Shown in pieces: positions 29,613 through 41,900 of a stretch of 64,000 nucleotides of DNA (positions within the stretch are counted from its first letter, which is position 1; each line of letters begins with the position of its first letter). The stretch is taken from positions 265,222 through 329,221 of the forward strand of contig NZ_VHQG01000005.1 in the NCBI RefSeq assembly GCF_006517435.1, written 5' to 3'. This DNA comes from Schumannella soli. Lineage in GTDB: Bacteria; Actinomycetota; Actinomycetes; Actinomycetales; Microbacteriaceae. The position numbers and the translations under genes were made by a program. The notes under the pieces were generated by a model. It had not been told where the DNA came from, did no database searches, and was given only the letters and a program-made list of their open reading frames with translations.

Positions 29613-30665
29613 GTGCCCGATCGACCCCGGCTGACCCCCGCCATCGCCGACGTGCGCCGTGCCGTGCGCGAGCTGCTCGCGGCCCGCGCCGACGCCGGCG
29701 CGCTGCCCGAGGGCTCGCTCGTGCTCGTCGCGCTGAGCGGCGGACCCGATTCGCTCGCGCTCGCCGCCGCGACCGCGTTCGAGGCGCCGCGCGCGGGGTT
29801 CCGCGCGGGCGCCGTCGTCGTCGACCACCGCCTGCAGGAGGGCTCCGCCGCGGTCGCCGAGCGCGCCGCCGAGCAGGCCAGAGCCCTCGGACTCGACCCG
29901 GTCGAGGTGCGGCGCATCCCCGACGGCGACGGCTCCCGCACGGGCAGCGTCGAGGCCTGGGCGCGCACGGGCCGCTACCGCGAGCTGGACGCCGCGCTCG
30001 CCGAGCTCGGCGCCCGCGGCATCCTTCTCGGCCACACCCGCGACGACCAGGCCGAGTCGGTGCTGCTCGGTCTGCTGCGCGGGTCGGGCCCGACGAGCCT
30101 CTCGGGCATGGATGTCGTGAACGGCACTCGCTGGCGTCCCCTGCTCGGCCTGCCGCGCGCGACGACCGTGCAGGCCTGCGCCGACGCCGACCTGCAGCCC
30201 TGGGCCGATCCGCACAACGCGGAGGAGCGCTTCATGCGCGCCCGCGTGCGCAAATCGATCATGCCCGTGCTCGTGAGCGAGCTGGGAGCGCAGATCCCCG
30301 GCTCGCTCGTGCGCACGGCCGAGTTGCTGCGCGAAGACGCCGAGGCGCTCGACGCCATGGCCGCCGAGGTCATGGAGGACGTCGTCGAGCTGGAGGAGGC
30401 CGGGCTCTCGATCGGCGTCGCCGTGCTCGCCGCGAATCCGGCGGCGCTGCGCCAGCGCATCATCCGCCAGGCCGTCGACTCCGAGTTCCACGTCGCGCTG
30501 AGCCGCACGCAGACGCTCGAGGTCGCCCGTCTCGTCACCGACTGGCGCGGGCAGGGGCCGATCGACCTGCCGGGCTTCACCGCCGAGCGGCGTGGCGGCC
30601 GCATCCACCTCATCTCGACCCGCGCCGGCGAGCTCACCGGCGTCAAGCCCCCGCACGACCACTGA
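29613..30665 (+). CDS. tilS: tRNA(Ile)-lysidine synthetase
   Basis: A 350-residue enzyme from GTG 29613, fixed by the TAACGT hexamer. The N-terminal ATP-pyrophosphatase has the PP-loop [11 protein letters not shown] (residues 41-51). [21 protein letters not shown] and [11 protein letters not shown] are the TilS-specific tRNA and lysine site segments. It changes C34 of the tRNA-Ile CAU anticodon to lysidine so that AUA is read. The C-terminal part is a reduced version of the TilS substrate-binding domain, as in other actinobacteria. It begins the tilS-hpt-ftsH block common to this lineage. Confidence 0.93.
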   Translation: MPDRPRLTPAIADVRRAVRELLAARADAGALPEGSLVLVALSGGPDSLALAAATAFEAPRAGFRAGAVVVDHRLQEGSAAVAERAAEQARALGLDPVEVRRIPDGDGSRTGSVEAWARTGRYRELDAALAELGARGILLGHTRDDQAESVLLGLLRGSGPTSLSGMDVVNGTRWRPLLGLPRATTVQACADADLQPWADPHNAEERFMRARVRKSIMPVLVSELGAQIPGSLVRTAELLREDAEALDAMAAEVMEDVVELEEAGLSIGVAVLAANPAALRQRIIRQAVDSEFHVALSRTQTLEVARLVTDWRGQGPIDLPGFTAERRGGRIHLISTRAGELTGVKPPHDH

Positions 30666-30703
30666 GCCGGGTCGCGGCGGGATCGCGTGGCTGCGGGCGC
30701 GAT

Positions 30704-30709
30704 TAGGCT
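30704..30709 (+). promoter_or_regulatory. -10 hexamer TAGGCT, leaderless start
   Basis: TAGGCT ends seven bases before ATG 30716 of hpt. Confidence 0.55.
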
Positions 30710-30715
30710 CGTCGC

Positions 30716-31267
30716 ATGGAGACCTCCGACGTCGCGAACGACCTGGCCGACATCCTCGTCACCGAGGAGGAGATCCACGCGAAGCTGGCCGAGCTGAGCC
30801 GGCGGATCGAAGCCGACTACGAGGGTCGCGAGATCCTGCTCGTGGGTGTGCTGCGCGGCGCCGTGATGGTCATGGCCGACCTCGCCCGCGAGCTGCGCGC
30901 GCACGTCGAGATGGACTGGATGGCGGTCTCCTCCTACGGCTCCGGCACCAAGTCGAGCGGCGTCGTGCGCATCCTGAAAGACCTCGACAGCGACCTGACC
31001 GGCCGCCACGTGCTCATCGTCGAGGACATCATCGACTCGGGCCTCACCCTCTCCTGGCTGCTCGAGAACCTGCGCAGCCGCGGTGCTGCGAGCGTCGAGA
31101 TCTGCGCCCTGCTGCGTAAGCCCGACGCGGTCAAGGTCGAGGTGCCGGTCAAGTACATCGGCTTCGACATCCCCAACGACTTCGTCGTCGGCTACGGCCT
31201 CGACTACGCGGAGAAGTACCGCAACCTGCGCGCCGTCGCGGTGCTCGCGCCGCACGTCTACAGCTGA
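30716..31267 (+). CDS. hpt: Hypoxanthine phosphoribosyltransferase
   Basis: A 183-residue enzyme. The PRPP loop is HVLIVEDIIDSGLTL (from residue 101). The N-terminal LLVGVLRGAVMVMADLAREL and the flexible catalytic loop WMAVSSYGSGTKSSG precede it, and KYIGFDIPNDFVVGYGLDYAEKYRN is the typical C-terminal purine-binding end. It salvages hypoxanthine and guanine to IMP and GMP. It is a leaderless transcript by its TAGGCT hexamer, and lies between tilS and ftsH as in many bacteria. Confidence 0.95.
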   Translation: METSDVANDLADILVTEEEIHAKLAELSRRIEADYEGREILLVGVLRGAVMVMADLARELRAHVEMDWMAVSSYGSGTKSSGVVRILKDLDSDLTGRHVLIVEDIIDSGLTLSWLLENLRSRGAASVEICALLRKPDAVKVEVPVKYIGFDIPNDFVVGYGLDYAEKYRNLRAVAVLAPHVYS

Positions 31268-31348
31268 CCTCCCGGCGGCCTCGACGCGCTCAGCGGGATG
31301 CGGGTGCGCCTCCGGCGAACATGCAGGGGGCGCAAAGAGACAGAGCGT

Positions 31349-31401
31349 TACTCTGACTTCCACGTATTCCTAGGAAGGATGCGGGCACAGCCCGCACAAG
31401 C
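31349..31401 (+). promoter_or_regulatory. ftsH promoter and hairpin between ribosome site and start
   Basis: The -10 TACTCT (31349-31354) is followed by the ribosome site AGGAAGGA (31372-31379), then a hairpin TGCGGGC-ACA-GCCCGCA (31380-31396) and five bases before ATG 31402. With the hairpin folded, the ribosome site comes to about normal spacing; unfolded, it is 22 bases away. Confidence 0.6.
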
Positions 31402-33423
<2,022 letters not shown>

Positions 33424-33428
33424 GCGCG

Positions 33429-34322
33429 ATGACCGACGACTCCGGGCGCAGCGTGGCGGCCGAGCGGCCTGCCGCGCCCGGTGTCGTGCCCGGCTCAGCA
33501 CCCGTCACGGTGCCGCAGATCATGGGCGTGCTCAACGTCACGCCCGACTCGTTCAGCGACGGCGGCGAGTGGTCGGAGGCGCGCGCGGCGATCGAGCGCG
33601 GCGGACTGCTGTTCGAGCAGGGCGCCACGATCATCGACGTCGGCGGCGAGTCGACCCGGCCCGGCGCCACGCGCGTCGACCCGGACGAGGAGCGGCGGCG
33701 CATCCTGCCGGTCATCCGCGAGCTGAGCGACCGGCGCATCCCCGTCAGCGTCGACACCGTCAACGCCCGCACCGCGGCGGAGGCGATCTCGGCCGGCGCG
33801 GTGATCGTCAACGACATCTCCGGCGGGCTCGCCGACCCGGCCATGGCCGAGGTCGTGGCCGACGCGGGAGTGCACTTCGTCGCGATGCACTGGCGGGGCG
33901 GGGCGGATGTGCAGACCGAGTACCGCGACGTCGTCGCCGAGGTGCGCGCCGAGCTGAAGCAGCGGGTCGCTGAGCTCGCGGTCGCCGGCGTCGAACCCGA
34001 CCGCGTCATCCTCGACCCGGGCATCGGCTTCGGCCACACGCCCGAGCAGAACTGGCAGCTGCTGCGGGGCATCCCCGAGCTCGCCTCCCTCGGCCATGGC
34101 GTGCTGGCCGCCGTGTCGCGCAAGCGCTTCGTCGGCGGCGTGCTGCCCGAGACCGCGAGCGTGCTCGACCGCGACCTGCCCACCGCCGTGACCAGCGCCC
34201 TCGCCGCCGAGACCGGGGCCTGGGCCGTGCGCGTGCACGACGTGCCCGCGACCCGCACCGCGCTGACCACCTGGGCGGCCTGGCGCGATGGCGGCGTCAT
34301 CGATCGCGGGGAGCGCGGATGA
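33429..34322 (+). CDS. folP: Dihydropteroate synthase
   Basis: A 297-residue enzyme from ATG 33429. After a disordered 27-residue head, the TIM barrel begins with QIMGVLNVTPDSFSDGGEW (pterin-site signature 1), then IIDVGGESTRPGA (signature 2), VNDISGG, and the late VSRKRFVGG phosphate-binding stretch. It joins p-aminobenzoate to dihydropterin pyrophosphate and is the target of sulfonamides. It overlaps folB by ATGA, forming the folP-folB-folK unit. Confidence 0.95.
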   Translation: MTDDSGRSVAAERPAAPGVVPGSAPVTVPQIMGVLNVTPDSFSDGGEWSEARAAIERGGLLFEQGATIIDVGGESTRPGATRVDPDEERRRILPVIRELSDRRIPVSVDTVNARTAAEAISAGAVIVNDISGGLADPAMAEVVADAGVHFVAMHWRGGADVQTEYRDVVAEVRAELKQRVAELAVAGVEPDRVILDPGIGFGHTPEQNWQLLRGIPELASLGHGVLAAVSRKRFVGGVLPETASVLDRDLPTAVTSALAAETGAWAVRVHDVPATRTALTTWAAWRDGGVIDRGERG

Positions 34323-34780
34323 GCGCCGCCGCCACGAGCCCGCACGACGGCGGGCTCGGCCCGCTGCCGCTCGACCGCATCCGCGTCACCGGCCTGAAGG
34401 CCTTCGCCCACCACGGCGTCTTCGAGCACGAGCGCGAGAACGGCCAGCTCTTCGTCATCGACGTCGAAGTGCGTCTGCCGCTCGGCCCCGCCGCCGGCGG
34501 CGACGACCTCGCGAGCACCGTGCACTACGGCGAGCTGAGCGAGCAGGTCGTCGCCGCGGTCGAGCGCGACCCCGTCGACCTGATCGAGACCGTCGCCGAG
34601 CGCATCGCCGCCGTCGCGCTGAGCTGGCCGGCCGTGCGCGAGACGACCGTCACGGTGCACAAGCCGAGCGCGCCGATCACCGTGCCCTTCGACGACGTGA
34701 GCGTGACGATCACGCGGCGCCCGACGCCCGCCTCGCCCGCCGCCGCGCAGCCCGCATCCGCCCCGGAAGGACCCGCATGA
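34319..34780 (+). CDS. folB: Dihydroneopterin aldolase
   Basis: A 153-residue protein. The core (residues about 18-125) shows the FolB pattern: RIRVTGLKAFAHHGVFEHERENGQLFVIDVEV with the substrate-binding HHGVxxxE, then STVHYGELSEQV and LIETVAERIA with the catalytic Glu, and VTVHKPSAPI with the catalytic Lys. It cleaves dihydroneopterin to 6-hydroxymethyl-dihydropterin. The last 25 residues are a Pro/Ala tail. It overlaps folP at its start and folK at its end. Confidence 0.95.
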   Translation: MSAAATSPHDGGLGPLPLDRIRVTGLKAFAHHGVFEHERENGQLFVIDVEVRLPLGPAAGGDDLASTVHYGELSEQVVAAVERDPVDLIETVAERIAAVALSWPAVRETTVTVHKPSAPITVPFDDVSVTITRRPTPASPAAAQPASAPEGPA

Positions 34781-35265
34781 CCGACGTGCCCCGCACCGCC
34801 GTGATCGCCCTCGGCGCCAACCTCGGCGAGCGTGAGACCACGATCCGCCAGGCGGTCGCCGAGCTCGAGGCCACCGAGCAGATCGACGTGCTGGCGGTGT
34901 CGCCGCTCTACGACTCGGTCGCGCTCACCCTCCAGGGTCGTGACGAGTCGAAGCCCGGCTACCTCAACGGCGTCGCGCTCGTGACCACCACGCTCGACCC
35001 CGAGACGCTGCTCGCCGTGCTGCAGGGGATCGAGACCGCACACGGGCGCGTGCGCGTCGAGCGCTGGGGCGACCGCACCCTCGACCTCGACCTCATCGAC
35101 TTCGCCGGGATGACGCGCGACTCCGACCTGCTGACCCTGCCGCATCCGCGCGCCGTCGAACGCGACTTCGTGCTGCGTCCTTGGCTCGATGTCGACCCGG
35201 ATGCCGAGCTCGTCGGCGAGGGCCGCGTCGCCGACCTGCTCGCCCGCCTCGACCGGAGCCGCTGA
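34777..35265 (+). CDS. folK: 6-hydroxymethyl-dihydropterin pyrophosphokinase
   Basis: A 162-residue HPPK from ATG 34777 (ATGA overlap with folB, ribosome site GGAAGGA). Signature parts are ALGANLGERETTIRQAV near the N-terminus, SPLYDSVAL, YLNGVALVTTTLDPETLLAVLQGIE and RWGDRTLDLDLIDF with the Mg-binding Asp pair, ending LPHPRAVERDFVLRPW. It transfers pyrophosphate from ATP to the pterin, feeding FolP. Genes for folP, folB and folK are thus complete here; folE and folC are not in the window. Confidence 0.95.
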   Translation: MTDVPRTAVIALGANLGERETTIRQAVAELEATEQIDVLAVSPLYDSVALTLQGRDESKPGYLNGVALVTTTLDPETLLAVLQGIETAHGRVRVERWGDRTLDLDLIDFAGMTRDSDLLTLPHPRAVERDFVLRPWLDVDPDAELVGEGRVADLLARLDRSR

Positions 35266-35267
35266 GC

Positions 35268-35747
35268 ATGGGACGCACCACCGCGGGCACGCTCATGGTG
35301 CTCGGCGTGATCGGCGCCGTGGCCACGTTCCTGCTGCAGACCGCCGTCACCTCGGCCGGAGCCGCGCGTTACGAACCGGCGGTGAGCCTGCCGATCGCCG
35401 TCGTCGTGATCGCCGCGATCGTGATCATCCTCGCCGTGCCGATCTACCGCACGACCCGCGGCCACAGCCCCCGACCCGTCGACCCCATCCTCGCCACCCG
35501 GATCGCCCTGCTCGCGAAGTCGAGCTCGCTCGCCGGCGCGCTGCTCGTCGGCGCCGCGCTCGGACTCGTCGGCTACCTGCTCACCCGTTCGGTCGCCGGG
35601 GTAGGGTCGATGCTCATGGCGTTCGCCGCCCTCGGCGGCGCGATCATCCTCCTCGTCGCGGGGCTCGTGGCCGAGTTCCTCTGCACGGTGCCCCCGCACG
35701 ATGACGACGATCACGACCACGATCCCCCGGGCAGCGTGCGCTCCTAG
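35268..35747 (+). CDS. DUF3180 membrane protein
   Basis: A 159-residue protein starting two bases after folK. Four hydrophobic segments are visible: GTLMVLGVIGAVATFLLQTAV, SLPIAVVVIAAIVIILAVPIY, SSLAGALLVGAALGLVGYLL and LMAFAALGGAIILLVAGLVAEFLC. The intracellular loop PVDPILATRIALLAKSSSLAG is characteristic of DUF3180, a family nearly always encoded after folK in actinobacteria. The C-terminus is an Asp/His cluster (DDDDHDHD), a possible metal-binding tail. Function is unknown; constant linkage suggests a link to folate or envelope processes. Confidence 0.85.
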   Translation: MGRTTAGTLMVLGVIGAVATFLLQTAVTSAGAARYEPAVSLPIAVVVIAAIVIILAVPIYRTTRGHSPRPVDPILATRIALLAKSSSLAGALLVGAALGLVGYLLTRSVAGVGSMLMAFAALGGAIILLVAGLVAEFLCTVPPHDDDDHDHDPPGSVRS

Positions 35748-35795
35748 GGACGCGACCCCGCCGGAGCCGTCGGCCGGCCGCAGCGAGAGGATGCC

Positions 35796-36329
35796 GTGAG
35801 CGACACCCCCGAGAACCCGTCCGCCGCCAGCGCGGTCGACGAGCGCCGCCTCGAGCCCGTCGCGGGCGACTGGCGGCGCGTCTCGCCGAAGTACCTGCGC
35901 TACGACCTCGTCTCGACGGCGATCTGGACCGTCATCCTCACCTTCGCGGTCACGCTGCCGTGGCTGCTGAGCGGGCAGCGGATCTGGGGGCTGCTGCTCA
36001 TCCCGGTCGCCGTGTTCATCACCCTTGTGCTCGTGCTCGCGTTCACGCCCCGCCGCGTGCGGGCGATCGGCTACCAGCTGCGCGACGACGACCTCGTGCT
36101 GCGCAAGGGCATCCTGTTCCACCGCACGGTCGCCGTGCCCTACGGGCGCATGCAGCTCGTCGACGTGACGCGCGGACCCATCGAGCGCGCCCTCGGCCTG
36201 AGCCAGCTCAAGCTCGTCACGGCCGCTGCGGCGAGCAACGTGCTCATCCCCGGACTCGCCGAGGCGGATGCGGATGCGCTGCGCGACCACCTCGTCGAGC
36301 TCGCCGAGACGCGTCGGGCGGGTCTGTGA
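35796..36329 (+). CDS. PH domain-containing membrane protein (YdbS-like), first of pair
   Basis: A 177-residue protein from GTG 35796 behind GCGAGAGG. Two transmembrane helices (about residues 38-58 and 63-85) precede a bacterial PH (bPH2) domain: AIGYQLRDDDLVLRKGILFHRTVAVPYGRMQLVDVTRGPIERALGLSQLKLVTAAA. Pairs of short and long YdbS/YdbT-type proteins are common; in Bacillus relatives they protect against certain antimicrobial compounds, but a role here is unproven. It overlaps the long partner by GTGA. Confidence 0.85.
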   Translation: MSDTPENPSAASAVDERRLEPVAGDWRRVSPKYLRYDLVSTAIWTVILTFAVTLPWLLSGQRIWGLLLIPVAVFITLVLVLAFTPRRVRAIGYQLRDDDLVLRKGILFHRTVAVPYGRMQLVDVTRGPIERALGLSQLKLVTAAAASNVLIPGLAEADADALRDHLVELAETRRAGL

Positions 36330-38224
36330 CCGACGGGCCTGTGACTGGCGGGCCTGTGGCTGGCGGGCCGGCGGCTGACGGGCCGGCGGCTGACGGGCCG
36401 GGCGCCGGTTCGCCGTCAGCCTCGGACGACTCCGCCGCGGCGCCGGGCGGAGCTGTCCCGGGCGCGGTCGTGCCCGACGGGGAGCTCGCCGACGACGAGT
36501 GGCACCGCCTGCATCCGGCCACACCTCTGCTGCGCGGCGGACTTCTGCTGATCGCGGTCGGCGGCTTCCTGTTCGCGCAGTTCCGCGAGCGGCTGCTCGA
36601 TTTCGTGATCGGGATCGCCGACGGCCGCGGACAGCGCGGCGGCGGACCCGGTCGCGACGGCGACCCGCTCGACTGGCTCATCCGCTCGGGTTACGTGCCG
36701 CTCGCGCTGGGTGCGCTCGTGCTGCTGGTGCTCGTCGTGATCCTGCTGTTCTGGCTGTCGTGGCGCATGCACACCTACCGCGTCACCGCCGAGCTCGTCG
36801 AGGTGCGCAGCGGGGTGCTGTTCCGCACCCACCGCAAGGCGCGGCTCGACCGCATCCAGGGTGTCGACATCGCGCGACCCGTGCTCGCGCGGCTGCTCGG
36901 TGCGGCCAAGTTCGAGGTGCAGGTGGCCGGCGACGACGCCAACGTGAAGCTCGACTACCTGCGGTCGCGGGATGCAGATGAGCTGCGCCTCGAGATCCTG
37001 CGGCTCGCGTCGGGGGTGCAGGCGGCGAAGCGGGCGTCGGCCGGCGGCAGTGCGGGCGGTGCCGGCGGCGGCGGCGCGGCGGGCATTCCGGGCGCCCCGG
37101 CGACCGCGAGCGCCCGCCTCTCCGGCTTCGTCGACGATCGCGTTCAGGAGTTCCTCGCGCCCGAGCTCGACCCGAACGCGGCGCCGCCGCAGTCGGTCGT
37201 CGAGATGTCGGCGAAGCGGCTCGTCGGCTCGACGATCGCCAGCGACGCGACGCTCTGGCTGCTGCTGCTCATCGCCGGCAGCATCGTGACCGTCGCGCTC
37301 AGCGGCGAGTTCTGGATCCTCTTCACGGCGGTGCCGCTCGTGCTCGGCTTCGGCTCGTACCAGGTGCGCAAGGTGATCAAGTTCCTGCGGTACACGATCG
37401 CGTCGACCGAGCACGGCATCCGCGTCGGCTACGGCGTGCTCGCGACGGCGAACGAGACGATCCCGCCGGGGCGCATCCACTCGATCTCGGTCAACCAGTC
37501 GCTGATCTGGCGGCCGTTCGGCTGGTGGCACATCCGCATCAACCGGGCCGCGCGCTCGGGGCACGGCGGCAACGGCAACCAGCAGCAGCAGCAGAACGCG
37601 ATCGTCCTGCCCGTCGGCAGCCGCGACGACGCGCTGCGCGTGCTGCACCTGCTGCTGCCCGGCCACGACGCCGACGAGCTGCTGCCCGTGCTCGCGAGCG
37701 GATTCGGTCGCGACCGCGGCGCCGGCGACTTCACGACCTCGCCGCGGCGGGCGGCCGTGCTGCGCTGGTTCTCGTGGCGTCGCAACGGCTTCGGTTACCT
37801 CTCCGACGCGGTGCTGCTGCGCCGAGGCGCGATCTGGCGCGAGCTGGTGATCGTGCCCTTCGCGCGCGTGCAGAGCGTCGCCGCGTCCCAGGGTCCGCTC
37901 ACGCGGGCGCTGCGCCTCGGCGTGGTCGACGTGCACACGGTGCAGGGGCCGATCTCGGCGCGGCTCGGCGCACTCGACGTGCGGGATGCCGAGGCGCTGT
38001 TCGCGCATGTCGCCGCCTCGGTCGTCACGGCGGCCGCCGGCGACACCACGCACCGCTGGGGCGTCGCGGCCGCGGCCGGCGCGCCGCCGCTCGTGATCGA
38101 CCGTGCTGGTGCTGGTGCTGGTGCGGTTTCTCAGGAGGGCGCCCCGGCATCCGCCGCTTCGGCAGCAGACGAACCGGATTCTGCCGACAAGCGTGTGCGG
38201 GGCGAGCCGGAGGAGCGCGCATGA
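36326..38224 (+). CDS. PH domain-containing membrane protein (YdbT-like), second of pair
   Basis: A 632-residue protein from GTG 36326 inside the previous stop. The first 50 residues are low complexity built from Gly-Pro-Val/Ala units (VTGGPVAGGPAADGPAADGP), encoded by a degenerate 15-18 bp repeat. Transmembrane pairs (about residues 70-90 and 125-150) lead to a PH domain (YRVTAELVEVRSGVLFRTHRKARLDRIQGVDI), repeated twice more after further helices: ASTEHGIRVGYGVLATANETIPPGRIHSISV and AVLLRRGAIWRELVIVPFARVQSVAASQG. Three bPH2 repeats is normal for YdbT-like proteins. It ends by overlapping the DUF2520 gene (ATGA). Confidence 0.85.
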   Translation: MTDGPVTGGPVAGGPAADGPAADGPGAGSPSASDDSAAAPGGAVPGAVVPDGELADDEWHRLHPATPLLRGGLLLIAVGGFLFAQFRERLLDFVIGIADGRGQRGGGPGRDGDPLDWLIRSGYVPLALGALVLLVLVVILLFWLSWRMHTYRVTAELVEVRSGVLFRTHRKARLDRIQGVDIARPVLARLLGAAKFEVQVAGDDANVKLDYLRSRDADELRLEILRLASGVQAAKRASAGGSAGGAGGGGAAGIPGAPATASARLSGFVDDRVQEFLAPELDPNAAPPQSVVEMSAKRLVGSTIASDATLWLLLLIAGSIVTVALSGEFWILFTAVPLVLGFGSYQVRKVIKFLRYTIASTEHGIRVGYGVLATANETIPPGRIHSISVNQSLIWRPFGWWHIRINRAARSGHGGNGNQQQQQNAIVLPVGSRDDALRVLHLLLPGHDADELLPVLASGFGRDRGAGDFTTSPRRAAVLRWFSWRRNGFGYLSDAVLLRRGAIWRELVIVPFARVQSVAASQGPLTRALRLGVVDVHTVQGPISARLGALDVRDAEALFAHVAASVVTAAAGDTTHRWGVAAAAGAPPLVIDRAGAGAGAVSQEGAPASAASAADEPDSADKRVRGEPEERA

Positions 38225-38952
38225 GCGGCATCGGAACCCCGCCCGACCGCCGCTCGGGTCGCCTCGGCGTCGGGATCGTGGGCGCCGGACGCGTCGGCCC
38301 GGTGCTCGGCGCGGCGCTCGGCGGCGCCGGCCACGCGATCGTCGGCATCAGCGCCGTCTCGCAGGAGAGCCGTGATCGGGCGGATGCGCTGCTTCCGGGG
38401 GTTCCGGTGCTGCCGGTTCCCGAGGTGGTCGAGCGCAGCGAGCTTGTGATCCTCGCCGTGCCCGAAGACCAGCTCGCCGAACTCGTCGCCGGGCTGGCCG
38501 CGACCGGCAGCTGGCAGCCGGGGCAGCTCGTGCTGCACACCGCGCCCGGTCACGGCACCGCCGTGCTGGCGCCCGCGATGGCCGCCGGCGCGATCCCGCT
38601 GGCGCTGCATCCGGCGATGGCGTTCACCGGCACGAGCCTCGACCTCGCCCGCCTGCAGGAGAGCTGGGCCGCCGTCACGGCGCCCGCCCCCGTGCTGCCG
38701 ATCGCCCAGGCGCTCGCCGTCGAGATGGGCGCCGAGCCGATCGTCGTGCCCGAGCAGGACCGGCCCGCCTACGCCGAGGCGATCGCGACCGCATCCTCGT
38801 TCTCGACCGCGATCGTGCAGCAGTCGATCGGACTGCTGCGCGGCATCGGCGTCGAGGAGCCCGGCCGGCTGCTCGGCCCGCTCGTGCGCTCGGCCGTCGA
38901 CAACGCCCTGCGCGGCGCCGCTCCCGCGCCGGTCGAGCCGCCGCGCGACTGA
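38221..38952 (+). CDS. DUF2520/Rossmann-fold putative oxidoreductase
   Basis: A 243-residue protein whose ATG overlaps the PH gene stop. The N-terminal Rossmann domain has GIVGAGRVGPVLGAALGGAGH (from residue 18), and VILAVPEDQLAELVAGL and LHTAPGHGTAVLAPAM are the rest of the nucleotide-binding half. The C-terminal DUF2520 domain contains PLALHPAMAFTGTSLDLARL and ATASSFSTAIVQQSIGLLR. The fold resembles ketopantoate reductase-type dehydrogenases, and the gene normally sits just before panC, so a pantothenate-linked role has been suggested by context. Here panC is separated from it by the opposite-strand helicase. Confidence 0.87.
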   Translation: MSGIGTPPDRRSGRLGVGIVGAGRVGPVLGAALGGAGHAIVGISAVSQESRDRADALLPGVPVLPVPEVVERSELVILAVPEDQLAELVAGLAATGSWQPGQLVLHTAPGHGTAVLAPAMAAGAIPLALHPAMAFTGTSLDLARLQESWAAVTAPAPVLPIAQALAVEMGAEPIVVPEQDRPAYAEAIATASSFSTAIVQQSIGLLRGIGVEEPGRLLGPLVRSAVDNALRGAAPAPVEPPRD

Positions 38953-38985
38953 CGCACGACGTGGATGCGGCGGAGCCGCCGCGGA

Positions 38986-41900
38986 TCAGGCGAGCAGGCC
39001 GCGCAGGTCGTCGGCGGTGAACGGCGCCGAGAACAGCTCTCCGTCGTCGACGACCTCGTCGAAGAGGCGGCGCTTGGCCGCGCCGAGGGCGAGCACCTTC
39101 TCCTCGATCGTGTCGTTCGCGACGATGCGGTAGACGTTCACCGGCTTCGTCTGGCCGATGCGGTGGGTGCGGTCGATCGCCTGCTCCTCGGCCGCGGGAT
39201 TCCACCACGGGTCGAGCAGGAACACGTAGTCGGCCTCGGTCAGGGTTAGTCCGAAGCCGCCGGCGCGCAGGCTGATCAGGAACACGGGGGCGTCGCCCTC
39301 GCGGAAGCGCCGGATGACGTCCTCCCGCCGCAGCGTCGACCCGTCGAGCTGCTCGGTCGCGATGCCGGCCGACTCGAGCCGCGCCCGCACGAGCGACAGG
39401 TACGAGGTGAACTGACTGAAGACGAGCGCGCGGTGCCCCTCCGACCGCAGCTCGTCGAGCTGCTCGACCAGCGCATCCAGCTTCGCCGAGGGGATGCCGG
39501 GGACGGCTCCGGCGGCCCGGGGCCGAGCGGCGGCGACCTCGGCCGCTCGCGCGGCGGCCCGCTCCGCCGCGGCGCCGTACGGCGGCGGCTGGGGCGTCGC
39601 ATCCAGCGCACCCAGCTCGTCGTCGATGAGCCGCGGGTCGAGCGCGAGCAGCCGCAGCAGCGTGAGCGAGCGGAACACGATGAAGCGGTTGCGGTCGAGA
39701 TCGTCGACGAGCCCGAGCAGCTTCTGGCGTTCGCGCTGCAGGTAGCGGTCGTAGAGCGCGCGGTGCTCGGGCGAGAGGTCGACGCCGATCACCTGCTCCT
39801 GTTTGGGCGGCAGCTCGCTCGCGACGGCCGCCTTGGTGCGGCGCAGCAGCAGCGGGCGGATGCGGTGGCGCAGCTCGTCGATCCGCTCGCTCTTCGCGAC
39901 CTTGATGTAGCGCTGGTCGAAGCGGATGCGCGAGGGGAACAGCCCGGGCGCGACGAGCCGGAACAGCGCCCACACGTCGAGCAGGCTGTTCTCGAGCGGG
40001 GTTCCGGTGATCGCGTAGCGCACGGGCGCATCGAGCTCGGCGACGGTCTGGTGGATCTGCGACGCCGGGTTCTTCACGAACTGCGCCTCGTCGAGCCAGA
40101 CGGCGTCCCAGCGGCGGGTGGTCAGTCGGGGTCGGCGTCGTCGGTCCGGCACGCCGGGATGCACAGCCCCGCCGCCGTCGAGGCGCAGCACCGCGTAGGT
40201 GGTGACGACCACATCCACGTCGTCGGGTACGGGTGCCCGCGTGCTGTCGACGACGGCGACGCGCAGCCCCGGGGCGAAGCGGGCGAGCTCGGCCGCCCAG
40301 GTGCCGATGACCGACGACGGGGCGACGACGAGGTGCGGGGGAGCGGTGGAGGCGGCGGGTGCGGCGGCCGAGCGGCCGTCGGCGCCGTCCGAGCGCGCGT
40401 CGGCGCCACCCGAGCGTGCGTGCACCATGAGCGCGATCGCCTGCACGGTCTTGCCGAGCCCCATGTCGTCGGCGAGCACGCCGCCGAGCCGGTGCTGCCA
40501 GAGGTGGGCGAGCCAGCGGAAGCCGTCGAGCTGGTAGGGCCGCAGCTCGGCCGTGAGCTCGAAGGGCGCATCGATCGGCCGCGGCGCGGTGCGCAGCGCG
40601 GCGGCGGTCGCCCGCCAGTCGAGCGCGTCCGGCTGCTGGTCGGCGAGGTCTTCGAAGGGCTCGAGCAGCGTCGCGCGGTAACGGCTGATCCGCGGTCCGG
40701 TCTCCCACTCATCCAGCTCGGCGCCCTCGTCGATCAGCTCGCGCAGCCGGTCGAAGAGGGGCTGGTCGAGGTCGAGGTAGCTCTTGTCGACCATGAGCAT
40801 CTTCGTGCGGCCTTTGCTCAGCGCGGCGAAGAGCTTGGCGAGCGGAACCGTGTACTCGCCGACGGTGACCACGAAACCGAGGTCGAGCCAGTCGTGGTGC
40901 TCGCTCTCGACCGCCGTGAGCTTCAGCTCGGGCGTCTCGGTGCGCCGGCGGTAGGCGGGCCGGGTGCCGGTCTCGACGACGCGGATCCCGTCGAGCTTCA
41001 GCTGCGGGATGCGCTCGGCCGTGAACTCGGCGGCGTCGACCCCGCGCAGCAGCGGCGGCACCTCGGCGGGCACCGGTGCGCTCGCGGGATCGCGCGGCTC
41101 GCGCAGCTCGCCGAACCACGTCTCCCAGCGGGTGACGATGCGGTCGCGCGCGCCGTGCTCGACGATCAGCACCGCTTCGTCGCGCAGCTCGGGCAGGGCG
41201 AGTCCGACGCCCTCGACCGCGATGCGTCGGGCGAGCCGCGGGAACCAGGCGCGCCAGAACTCGTCGGCATCGGCGGCGGGGATGCGCACGGTTCCGCTCC
41301 GCAGCGCTTCGGCGGCGCCGACGGGGGAGTGGCGGCGGGTCGGCGCCGACGTGGAGGCGGATCCGGAGAACGATCCGGAGGCGGTTGAGGGCGTCGCGGC
41401 GAACGGCGCCAGCAGCACGCTCGCCAGCGCCGGGGCCTTGCCGCTCTTCGCGGGCGTGCGCCCCGCATCCCAGACGTAGAGCCCCTGCTCGCCGAGCAGT
41501 CCGCTCGGGGCGACCTCGGCGCCGTCGACGCGGGCGACGGGATGGACGATCACGCCGGTCGCCGCGCCGCTCGCCCCGTCGGACGTCGCGCTGCCACCCC
41601 CGCCCCGCGCATCCCGGTCGGGCAGGATCTCGACGGTCACGTCGGCGGCGCCCGCGAGCCGCACCTCGCCATCGCCACCGCGCACACCGCCGGCGAAGCG
41701 GATGCCGAGCTGCTGCGCCTCGGCGAGCAGCGGCCAGAGCACCGGCCCGGCGAGGTCGTCGAGGTACAGCCAGTCGGGTTCGTGGGCGCGATAGCCGTCG
41801 GAGCCGGCGCGGTGCAGCGCGGCGAACTGCCCGAACCAGCGCACCTGCGCGGGGTCGAGCCGCAGCCGTTCGACTGTGAAGCCGAGCGAGCCCCAGCCGA